From NCBI RefSeq assembly GCF_024448695.1, contig NZ_JAMOHY010000001.1, forward strand, positions 1 to 64,000: 64,000 nucleotides of DNA, in the 5' to 3' direction. A model generated the notes under the pieces. The model was not told the origin of the DNA. It saw nothing but the letters and a program-made list of their open reading frames with translations, and did no database searches. The DNA is from Stutzerimonas stutzeri (lineage in GTDB: Bacteria; Pseudomonadota; Gammaproteobacteria; Pseudomonadales; Pseudomonadaceae). The position numbers and the translations under genes are program-made. Of this stretch, positions 27,363-34,707 are shown piece by piece. Each line of letters begins with the position of its first letter. Positions within the stretch are counted from its first letter, which is position 1.

Positions 27363-28115
27363 ATGCACATTTCATTGATAAGACGGGCAAGCGCCGTCCT
27401 GGCGCTTTCCTGTGGCTTGGCCCAAGCAGGTGAGGTGACGATTTCCGCTGCATCCAGCCTGACCAATGTCTTTCAGGACATTGCCCGCAGCTACGAAACT
27501 GAATATGTAGACGCCCGAGTTATGCTGAACTTCGGCGGCTCCGGGGGCTTGTTGCAGCAAATCGCCAAGGGCGCGCCGGTGGATGTGTTTGCCTCTGCCG
27601 ACCAGGAAACGATGGACATTGCAGCCATGCAGAACCTGCTCGCAGCGGACACCCGTCAGGATTTCGCCCGCAATACGCTGGTGCTGATCGTGCCCAGCGA
27701 CAGCCCGATCAGGCTTGGACAACTGGCCGATCTGCAGCAGTCCAGCGTTGAGCGGGTCGCCATGGGCAATCCGGCGAGCGTGCCCGCAGGCCGGTACAGC
27801 CGGCAGGCGCTGACGGCGGCCAACCTCTGGGACAACCTGCAAGACAAGGTGATCAATACCCAGAGCGTGCGCCAATCACTGGATTACGTGGCCCGAGGCG
27901 AAGTCGCAGCGGCATTGGTCTATGCAACCGACGCTCGCCTCATGAAAGACAAGGTGAAGCTTGCCTTCACCGTACCGCTGGAAGCGGACATCAGCTACCC
28001 GATTGCCCAGGTCCGCGACAGCGCCAACAGCGATGAAGCCAAACGTTTCATTAATTATCTACAGTCGCCTGTCGGGCAGGACATCCTTGCCCGACATGGT
28101 TTTCTGAAACCCTGA
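27363..28115 (+). CDS. modA: molybdate ABC transporter substrate-binding protein
   Basis: A 250-residue periplasmic protein with a signal peptide (cleavage after AQA near residue 22) and the mature start GEVTISAASSLTNVFQDIA. The conserved FGGSGGLLQQI near 58-68 and PVDVFASAD near 72-80 contribute to oxyanion binding. It captures molybdate or tungstate for ModBC. First gene of modABC-modE, behind a ModE operator. Confidence 0.95.
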   Translation: MHISLIRRASAVLALSCGLAQAGEVTISAASSLTNVFQDIARSYETEYVDARVMLNFGGSGGLLQQIAKGAPVDVFASADQETMDIAAMQNLLAADTRQDFARNTLVLIVPSDSPIRLGQLADLQQSSVERVAMGNPASVPAGRYSRQALTAANLWDNLQDKVINTQSVRQSLDYVARGEVAAALVYATDARLMKDKVKLAFTVPLEADISYPIAQVRDSANSDEAKRFINYLQSPVGQDILARHGFLKP

Positions 28116-28133
28116 GCTCGGCCTGAGAACATC

Positions 28134-28805
28134 ATGGAACCAGTCTGGACTGCGCTCGCCCTCTCGCTCAAGGTCGCCGGCTTTGCCACAGCGATCACTC
28201 TGGTGCTGGGGACGGCAACAGGTTTTCTGCTGGCGCGCCTGCGCTTTCCGGGGCGCGACCTGCTCGACAGCCTGCTGACCCTGCCAATGGTGCTGCCGCC
28301 CACCGTGCTTGGCTATTACCTGCTGGTGCTGCTGGGCCGGCGCAGCACGTTCGGCGCCTGGCTGCATGACAGTTTCGGCATCAATCTCATCTTCACCTGG
28401 CAAGGGGCCGTGATTGCCGCCTCCATCGTCGCCTTTCCCCTGGTGTTCAAACCGGCGCGGGCGGCATTTGAGGGCGTCGACGGTCAACTGGAAAATGCCG
28501 CCCGCGTGCTGGGCATTTCAGAGCTGGCAATCTTCTTTCGGGTGACACTGCCCCTGGCCTGGCGTGGCATTCTCGCGGGTGTACTGCTGGCATTCGCTCG
28601 CGCACTGGGCGAGTTCGGCGCCACCCTGATGGTCGCGGGCAGCATCCCCGGCAAGACACAGACGCTGTCGATTGCCGTATACGAGGCTGTCCAGGCCGGA
28701 CAGGACGATGTGGCCAACACTCTGGTGCTGATTACCTCACTGGTCTGCGTGACCGTACTGCTGATTGCCGGACGCCTGGCGCCCGGACGTATCGCCAATC
28801 GTTGA
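28134..28805 (+). CDS. modB: molybdate ABC transporter permease
   Basis: A 223-residue inner-membrane permease with about five helices and the cytoplasmic EAA loop AARVLGISELAIFFRVTLPL near 122-141 plus ARALGEFGATLMVAG, the ModB signature. It begins 18 bases after modA and is followed 12 bases later by modC. Complete and standard length. Confidence 0.96.
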   Translation: MEPVWTALALSLKVAGFATAITLVLGTATGFLLARLRFPGRDLLDSLLTLPMVLPPTVLGYYLLVLLGRRSTFGAWLHDSFGINLIFTWQGAVIAASIVAFPLVFKPARAAFEGVDGQLENAARVLGISELAIFFRVTLPLAWRGILAGVLLAFARALGEFGATLMVAGSIPGKTQTLSIAVYEAVQAGQDDVANTLVLITSLVCVTVLLIAGRLAPGRIANR

Positions 28806-28817
28806 CGGAGCCTGCAC

Positions 28818-29495
28818 GTGCTGCTTGATCTCGACATTGCTAAAACCCTGAGCTCGGGCAAGCGTATCTTCCAGCTCCAGCTGGGCTTCCAGACGACCAG
28901 TCAGCGAGTGGTCGTGCTTGGGCCGTCCGGTTCAGGCAAGAGCCTGTTGCTGAAAGCCATCGCTGGGCTGATACGGCCTGATCGCGGGCATATCCGCCTG
29001 GATGGCACGCCCCTGTTCGATGCGACGGCGAAGATCAACCTGGCGCCACAGCAGCGCAAGATGGCCTACCTGTTTCAGGACTACGCGCTGTTTCCGCACC
29101 TGAGCGTGCGGCAGAACATCGGTTTCGGCCTGACGCATGGCCTGTTCAATCCCCGCTCAAGCGAGCACAACGACACGGTCGAGCACTGGCTGGAAACGTT
29201 CGACCTCCACCCGGTCGCAGACCAGCTGCCCGAAGATCTGTCCGGCGGCCAACGCCAGCGCACCGCGCTGGCCAGAGCACTGGTCGCGAAACCGAACGCA
29301 TTGTTGCTGGATGAACCCTTCTCTGCCCTGGATTCCGCGCTGCGCAGCCACATGCGCCGCGAACTGGATGAGCTGCAACGGCGCCTGAAGGTGCCCATGC
29401 TGCTGATCACCCATGATCAGGAGGACGCCGAGGTATTGGGTGATCAGGTGTTGCACATGCGTGATGGCCGCATCGAAACCTTGAACGGGAGTTGA
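28818..29495 (+). CDS. modC: molybdate ABC transporter ATPase, short form lacking Mop/TOBE domain
   Basis: A 225-residue ATPase with Walker A GPSGSGKSLLLK near 36-47, Q-loop LFQDYALFPHLS near 89, signature LSGGQRQRTALARAL near 145 and Walker B ALLLDEPFSALD near 166. Typical ModC is about 350-360 residues with a C-terminal molybdate-binding TOBE domain; here the protein stops just after the H-loop region (LLITHDQEDAEVLG). The DNA continues straight into modE, with no residual TOBE frame seen. GTG/ATG start context is good. Confidence 0.92.
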   Translation: MLLDLDIAKTLSSGKRIFQLQLGFQTTSQRVVVLGPSGSGKSLLLKAIAGLIRPDRGHIRLDGTPLFDATAKINLAPQQRKMAYLFQDYALFPHLSVRQNIGFGLTHGLFNPRSSEHNDTVEHWLETFDLHPVADQLPEDLSGGQRQRTALARALVAKPNALLLDEPFSALDSALRSHMRRELDELQRRLKVPMLLITHDQEDAEVLGDQVLHMRDGRIETLNGS

Positions 29496-29501
29496 TCCGA
29501 T

Positions 29502-30347
29502 ATGCCTTGTGACAATCCCGGAAACGATACATCAATGGAGAAAAAGGATCGGGCCATCGAGCTGCACGGCTCGGTCTGGCTCACTGTCGATGGCGAGCGG
29601 TTCGGCGGCGAGCAACGTATCGCCCTGCTCGCCAGGATCGCCGAATGCGGATCCATCACCCAGGCTGCCAAGGCTATCGGAATGAGCTACAAGGCTGCGT
29701 GGGATGCCATCGACGCCATGAACAATCTGGCCGGCGAGCCGCTGATGGAGCGTGTAGCCGGCGGCAAGGGCGGTGGCGGTTCACGCCTGACCCGACGCGG
29801 CGAGCAACTGGTGGAGAACTTTCGCCTGATAGAGCGAGAACACCTGCGTTTCGTCGAGCAACTGAGCCGGCAAGCCACAGGCATTGCCGATGACTATCTC
29901 CTGATCCGCAGGATGGGCATGAAGACCAGCGCACGCAATCAGTTCCACGGCAAGGTGGCCCGGGTGAAAACCGGGGCAGTCAATGATGAAATCGAGCTGG
30001 AAATTGCCGGCGGGCAGAAAATTGTCGCCATCGTCACCCATGAAAGCACCACGGAACTTGGCCTGCAGCCCGGCACCGAGGCCTTGGCGCTGATCAAGTC
30101 GTCGTCAGTGATCCTCGTCAGCGATGACAACGGCGCGCGCTTTTCTGCGCGCAACCGCCTGACAGGCGTCCTTTCACGAGTACACCCCGGCGCGGTGAAC
30201 ACCGAGGTGGTACTGGAGCTGTCTGGCGGCGCTGCGCTGGCCGCCATCATCACCAACGAAAGCTGTCACACGCTGGGCCTGGCAGAAGGTAAGACCATCA
30301 CGGCGATCTTCAAGGCCTCCAGCGTGATTGTCGGCGTGCCGCTCTAG
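29502..30347 (+). CDS. modE: molybdate-responsive regulator ModE with two Mop domains
   Basis: A 281-residue repressor/activator. N-terminal winged HTH with ITQAAKAIGMSYKAAWDAID near 48-67, wing GGKGGGGSRLTRRGEQLV, and two tandem Mop/TOBE domains, each beginning SARN (about 142-210 and 215-281), which bind molybdate. E. coli modE is divergent from modABC; here it is the last gene of the operon, 6 bases after modC. A start at 29535 is an alternative. It likely binds the operator at 27314-27337, giving autoregulation. Confidence 0.93.
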   Translation: MPCDNPGNDTSMEKKDRAIELHGSVWLTVDGERFGGEQRIALLARIAECGSITQAAKAIGMSYKAAWDAIDAMNNLAGEPLMERVAGGKGGGGSRLTRRGEQLVENFRLIEREHLRFVEQLSRQATGIADDYLLIRRMGMKTSARNQFHGKVARVKTGAVNDEIELEIAGGQKIVAIVTHESTTELGLQPGTEALALIKSSSVILVSDDNGARFSARNRLTGVLSRVHPGAVNTEVVLELSGGAALAAIITNESCHTLGLAEGKTITAIFKASSVIVGVPL

Positions 30348-32353
30348 AAAGCCAGACGCACTCCCACCGTCAGGTTGCGCCCCGGCAGCAACACGTCATC
30401 CTTGATGAAGGACGTGTGCTGGCGAGCTTTTTCGTCCAGCAGGTTGTTGCCCTTGAGATAGATCAGGTAGTCGCTCTGCTTCAGCGAACCGGCATAGCTG
30501 AGGCCGGCGCCGAGCATGTTGTAGCCGCCGGTTTCCGTCTCGTAATCGGCCAGATCGCCCTGACGCTGCACTCGGTAGAACTCCAGCTGCCCATTGAGCG
30601 CGGGCGTGAAACTCTGATCAAGGCGTACGCCCAGACGGTCTGCCGGAATACGCGGCAGGTCGCCACCGCCATCACGCAGTTTGCCGCGCACATGGTCGCC
30701 GAACAGCGTAAAGGCGGTTGCATCGGTGGCCTGGAAGCGGACTTCACCCTCTGCGCCGGTGAGTACGGCGTCCTGCTGGCGATACTCTATTTCACGATAG
30801 CCACCACCGATGTCGTGCCCGGTGTCGGCGGCGAAGATGAAGTCATCCACCTGATTGCGGAACAGGCTGAAGTTGAAGGTGGTGCGTCCGGCGAACTTGC
30901 GCAAGGTCAGCTCGGCATTGTGGGACGTTTCCTCGTCCAGCTCGATATTGCCCAACTCGACCGTACGACTCGCCGCATGCGGGCCGTAGGCATAGAGCTC
31001 TTCTGCAGTGGGCAGGCGCTGGGAGCGCGAAAGCGAGAAACCCAGCGAGTACTGCGGCGCAAAGGTCCAGACTGCACCGGCAGATACCGAGGTTCCCTTG
31101 TGATCGGTGTTGCGCTGACCGTCGGCGTCGATATCCTGCCATTCGTGGCGTAATCCCAACTCGTAACGCCAGGCGCCTGCGGTGTATTCCTCCAGCAGAA
31201 ACACACCATGGTTGCGGGTCAGTGTCGGCGGTACATAGGCCTCTTCACCGGCAGCTTCGAAGTCACGGCGCAAGGTTTGCGCTCCCACCACGCCACGCCA
31301 ACCAAACAATGGCTGATGAGTCAGCTCCAGGCGTGCATCAGTGGCGTCGTTATCGAACCGGGTACCCACTTCGCCGCCTTCGATTTCCTCATGCTGGTAG
31401 TTGCTGTGACCAACACGCAGGCGTGCCAGCTCGAAGCCGGGAAGCGGGTCGCCCAGCTCACCGCGAAGGTCCCAGCGCTTCTGCTGCATATCGACATAAG
31501 GCACTGCACCATGCTCTTCATCATGGTCATGGCTGTGCCCATGACCACCGCAGTGCCAGTCACGACCGTGGGTATGGCAGTCGGCATGCTCGTGGGCCAG
31601 CAGCCCGTAGCGATTGTTCTGCTCCGTGTAGGCAGCACCGAGATAACCACGCTCACCAATGAAACTGGCGCCCAGGGTAAAGCTGTCAGTGTCGTTGTAG
31701 GAGCCTTCCTGCCTGTTCGGAGAACCGGGAATCTCGTACTCGTCGGCCTGACGCTTGGCGCCCTCGGCACGCACCGCAAAATTACCGCTGCCGGCGGTAA
31801 TGCCGAATACACCGGCGTCTTCATTGGCGACGCTGTTGGCACGCAGCTCCAGCTCGCCTTCATAGCCTTTCTCAGGTACGTAGGTCGGCACCTTGCGGTC
31901 GATGACATTGACCACGCCTCCAATGGCTCCGCCGCCATACAGCAGGGTCGCCGGCCCTTTCAGCACTTCGATTCGTTCGGCCAGCAACGGCTCGCTGACC
32001 ACCGCATGATCCGGGCTGATGGTAGAGGCGTCGAGCAGCTCCACGCCGTCGCTCAGCACCTTCACCCGTGCCCCATCGAGACCACGAATGACCGGCCTCG
32101 CGGCACCGGCACCGAAACTGCTGGAGTGCACGCCAGGCAGGCCTTGCAGCGTTTCCCCCAGCGTCGCCTCTCGGCGCATCACCAGCTCCTGCCCTTCCAT
32201 GACGGCCACCGGCATCGTCATCTCATGGCTTTGCTTGCCAAGACCGCTGGCGCTGACGACCACGGAATCAAGTTCGACCGGATCAGCGGCCCAGGCAGCC
32301 GGAACCAGAGCCAGGCTGACAGCCCAGGCAAGGGGGTGACGTTTCAGTTTCAT
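30344..32353 (-). CDS. znuD: ZnuD-like TonB-dependent outer-membrane receptor with His-rich loop
   Basis: A 669-residue outer-membrane receptor: signal peptide 1-22 (AWAAD), plug domain about 25-155 with ETLQGLPGVHSSSFGAGAA and GPATLLYGGGAIGGVVNVID, then a beta barrel ending in aromatic VGVRLAF. An extracellular segment at 254-281 has ten histidines and two cysteines, as in zinc receptors of the ZnuD type. A Zur-like box lies about 70 bases upstream, supporting zinc-starvation expression and zinc (or zincophore) uptake. It converges on modE, overlapping by 4 bases. Copper or nickel uptake is the alternative. Confidence 0.85.
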   Translation of the reverse strand: MKLKRHPLAWAVSLALVPAAWAADPVELDSVVVSASGLGKQSHEMTMPVAVMEGQELVMRREATLGETLQGLPGVHSSSFGAGAARPVIRGLDGARVKVLSDGVELLDASTISPDHAVVSEPLLAERIEVLKGPATLLYGGGAIGGVVNVIDRKVPTYVPEKGYEGELELRANSVANEDAGVFGITAGSGNFAVRAEGAKRQADEYEIPGSPNRQEGSYNDTDSFTLGASFIGERGYLGAAYTEQNNRYGLLAHEHADCHTHGRDWHCGGHGHSHDHDEEHGAVPYVDMQQKRWDLRGELGDPLPGFELARLRVGHSNYQHEEIEGGEVGTRFDNDATDARLELTHQPLFGWRGVVGAQTLRRDFEAAGEEAYVPPTLTRNHGVFLLEEYTAGAWRYELGLRHEWQDIDADGQRNTDHKGTSVSAGAVWTFAPQYSLGFSLSRSQRLPTAEELYAYGPHAASRTVELGNIELDEETSHNAELTLRKFAGRTTFNFSLFRNQVDDFIFAADTGHDIGGGYREIEYRQQDAVLTGAEGEVRFQATDATAFTLFGDHVRGKLRDGGGDLPRIPADRLGVRLDQSFTPALNGQLEFYRVQRQGDLADYETETGGYNMLGAGLSYAGSLKQSDYLIYLKGNNLLDEKARQHTSFIKDDVLLPGRNLTVGVRLAF

Positions 32354-32420
32354 GTGATTCTCCAAGGAAATGACAACTGCCTTGCAAGGCAGCCATGCAA
32401 GGCGGCGGAGAATCTATCAT

Positions 32421-32433
32421 GTTATATCGTAAC
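32421..32433. promoter_or_regulatory. Zur-like operator of the TonB receptor
   Basis: GTTATATCGTAAC matches the palindromic Zur core GTTATA-NN-ATAAC except for one base (G for A). Flanking AT...GTT extends the dyad. It is about 68 bases upstream of the receptor start, in an AT-rich promoter region. Confidence 0.7.
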
Positions 32434-32520
32434 GTTTAAATATTTTAAGCAAGAACCGTTATTGCCCCACGCTGGAGCATGGAAGTCATCGGAACAGGTT
32501 GCGTGAATCGTCAAACAAAG

Positions 32521-32580
32521 CGGCAAGGTCCCGACAGAACCTTGCCGGAATTCAGACCGGAGCTTTAAAACTCCGGTCTG
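32521..32580 (-). terminator. tandem hairpins downstream of putP
   Basis: Two stems: CGGCAAGGT/ACCTTGCCG (32521-32547) and the 10-bp CAGACCGGAG/CTCCGGTCTG (32553-32580) with loop CTTTAAAA. The second lies 21 bases beyond the putP stop, so it probably ends putP transcription, though no long U tract is present. Confidence 0.7.
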
Positions 32581-32601
32581 ATCGGCATGTAGCCGTGAGG
32601 A

Positions 32602-34086
32602 TCAACCCGCACGATATTCCGCATCAGCCGTCTCGAAGCGCTGCTGGATACTGGCGGCAGGCTCCTTACCCATCAGGCTGACGACGTAGATGGCGACGCT
32701 GGCGAAAAGGAAGCCGGGAATGATTTCGTACAGACCCAGACCAATGAATTCTTTCCAGACAACTACGGTAATCGCCCCTACCAGCATGCCCACCAGCGCG
32801 CCGTTGCGGGTCATGCGTTTCCACAGCAGCGAGATCAGCACAACCGGGCCGAAAGCTGCGCCAAAACCGGCCCAGGCATAGGACACCAGTCCCAGCACCT
32901 TGCTTTCCGGATTGGAGGCAATGCCGATGGCAATCAGTGCAATCAGCAGCACCATGCCGCGGCCAACCCAGACCAGCTCAACCTGGGAAGCACTCTTGCG
33001 CAGGAAGGCCTTGTAGAAATCCTGCGTAAGTGCGCTGGAACTGACCAGCAGCTGGGCACTGAGCGTGCTCATCACGGCAGCAAGAACGCCCGAAAGAATC
33101 ACCCCCGCGACCCATGGATTGAAGAGGATTTTCACCAGTTCCAGAAATACCCGCTCGCCATTGTCCCTGACCGGACCGGCCAGCTCGGGATGGTCCGCAA
33201 AATAGGCAATGCCGAGAAAGCCTACGGCCACCGCGCCTGCCAGGGTCAGGATCATCCAGGTCATGCCGATACGGCGGGCGTTGGGAATGGTCTTGACCGA
33301 ATCAGCCGCCATGAAGCGCACCAGGATATGCGGCTGGCCGAAGTACCCAAGCCCCCAGGCCAGCAGCGAAATGATTGCAACGAAGGACAAGCCGCGGAAC
33401 ATGTCGAAGTTTGCCGGGTTCTGCGCCTCGATGGTGGCCACCACGGTGCTCATGTCGCCCAGCGCGAGAATCACGAACAGCGGCGTAATCAGCAGCGCAA
33501 AGATCATCAGCGTCGCCTGTACGGTGTCGGTCCAGCTCACGGCCAGAAAGCCACCGATGAATACATAGAGAATGGTCGCCGCCGCGCCGACCCAGAGCGC
33601 CGTGCCGTATTCCATGCCGAAGGTCGATTCAAACAGGCGCGCACCCGCCACCACACCCGAGGCGCAGTAGATGGTGAAGAACACCAGGATCACCAGTGCC
33701 GAAAAAATCCGCAGCAGACGGCTGTTGTCTTCGAAACGGTGCGAGAAATAATCCGGCAGGGTCAGCGCGTTGTGATTGTGTTCGGTATGCACCCGCAGGC
33801 GACCGGCAACAAACAGCCAGTTCAACCAGGCGCCGACGATCAAGCCGATGGCAATCCAGCTTTCCGACAGGCCCGCGACGAAAATCGCACCGGGCAGCCC
33901 CATCAGCAGCCAGCCGCTCATGTCCGAGGCGCCAGCCGATAATGCCGTGACGAAACTGCCGAGACTGCGACCGCCCAGAATATAGTCATCGAAGTTTCGG
34001 GTGGCGCGATAGGCGATGAAGCCGATGAGAATCATCGCCGCAATATAGATCACGAAGGTGATCAGGGTCGGGTTGCTCATGTTCAT
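32602..34086 (-). CDS. putP: sodium/proline symporter
   Basis: A 494-residue sodium:solute symporter with about 13 helices. The PutP signature ALSAGASDMSGWLLMGLPGA near 45-64 includes the sodium and proline-binding Asp/Ser residues, and GGRSLGSFVT precedes it. It imports proline with Na+ for nutrition or osmoprotection. Start at 34086 (MNMSNPTLITF) is chosen over the longer open frame to 34221; an AAGGAA site sits 9 bases upstream, and 34080 is an alternative. putA is not in the window. Confidence 0.93.
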   Translation of the reverse strand: MNMSNPTLITFVIYIAAMILIGFIAYRATRNFDDYILGGRSLGSFVTALSAGASDMSGWLLMGLPGAIFVAGLSESWIAIGLIVGAWLNWLFVAGRLRVHTEHNHNALTLPDYFSHRFEDNSRLLRIFSALVILVFFTIYCASGVVAGARLFESTFGMEYGTALWVGAAATILYVFIGGFLAVSWTDTVQATLMIFALLITPLFVILALGDMSTVVATIEAQNPANFDMFRGLSFVAIISLLAWGLGYFGQPHILVRFMAADSVKTIPNARRIGMTWMILTLAGAVAVGFLGIAYFADHPELAGPVRDNGERVFLELVKILFNPWVAGVILSGVLAAVMSTLSAQLLVSSSALTQDFYKAFLRKSASQVELVWVGRGMVLLIALIAIGIASNPESKVLGLVSYAWAGFGAAFGPVVLISLLWKRMTRNGALVGMLVGAITVVVWKEFIGLGLYEIIPGFLFASVAIYVVSLMGKEPAASIQQRFETADAEYRAG

Positions 34087-34174
34087 TGAGGGGGGTTCCT
34101 TATGTTGCCCGGGCATCACGCATCCACTGGCCAAATGCGGGCAAAACCCTGGCAACGAATGATCAGATTGGCAA

Positions 34175-34207
34175 GCCGCTGAAAAACCACCTGTGTTTTT
34201 CAGCGGC
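34175..34207. repeat. 12-bp inverted repeat related to MITE ends
   Basis: GCCGCTGAAAAA (34175-34186) and TTTTTCAGCGGC (34196-34207) are perfect arms around CCACCTGTG. GCTGAAAAACCACCTG resembles the terminal segment TTGAAAAACTACCTG of the element at 20548-20684, so this may be a miniature derivative. It lies upstream of putP. Confidence 0.6.
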
Positions 34208-34359
34208 CTGCTGCAAAGCATAGCGCCTCGACCGCTTTCTCGCCGTTAAGCCTTGAGTTTGAGCCATCACCTGCGCAACGGACCGGAAAGAATAGGGTCG
34301 GATAGGTATCGGCCACATGCAATTCGCACGCGGCTTCGAACGCCACCAGGAGGCTCTCC

Positions 34360-34584
34360 ATGACCGTCAGCATCGACACCGCCACCGGCACCTGCTCCAC
34401 CACTCGCGACGGCATCACCCATCGCAGCGCGATCATGGATGTCAGGATCGGTACCGACCCACAGGCACGGATGTCAGTCGCGCATATCGACAGCGTCAGC
34501 GTGCATTTACCCGAAGACCAGGCCGAGCACCTGATTGCAGCCGGCGCAGTGGATGAGCGTGAGAACCTCGTCACTGATGACTAG
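34360..34584 (+). CDS. small DUF3203-like protein
   Basis: A 74-residue acidic protein starting MTVSIDTATGTCSTTRDGIT and ending HLIAAGAVDERENLVTDD. Beta-rich start followed by ARMSVAHIDSVSVHLPEDQAE. It resembles the small Pseudomonas-restricted DUF3203 family; the assignment is from memory and the function is unknown. GAGGCT precedes the ATG at fair spacing. It sits alone between putP (divergent) and lon. Confidence 0.6.
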   Translation: MTVSIDTATGTCSTTRDGITHRSAIMDVRIGTDPQARMSVAHIDSVSVHLPEDQAEHLIAAGAVDERENLVTDD

Positions 34585-34651
34585 CAGGCCCTGAATACCC
34601 GCGCCCACCCGCGCGGGGACGATCCAACAAGCGGTAGCCGATCGAGCGAGA

Positions 34652-34678
34652 TTGAAATCATTCGCACAAGACCTATCT
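34652..34678 (+). promoter_or_regulatory. sigma-32-like heat-shock promoter of lon
   Basis: TTGAAA (34652-34657), a 14-base spacer, then CCTATCT (34672-34678), close to the RpoH consensus CTTGAAA-N(13-15)-CCCATNT. It lies 30 bases before the lon start. Confidence 0.65.
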
Positions 34679-34707
34679 AAGGGTCATGTATCGACATTGG
34701 GTGCCGC

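Noticed and set aside
31208-32506. 432-codon frame antisense to the TonB receptor
   Set aside because: No domain; mirrors the codon bias of the receptor gene.
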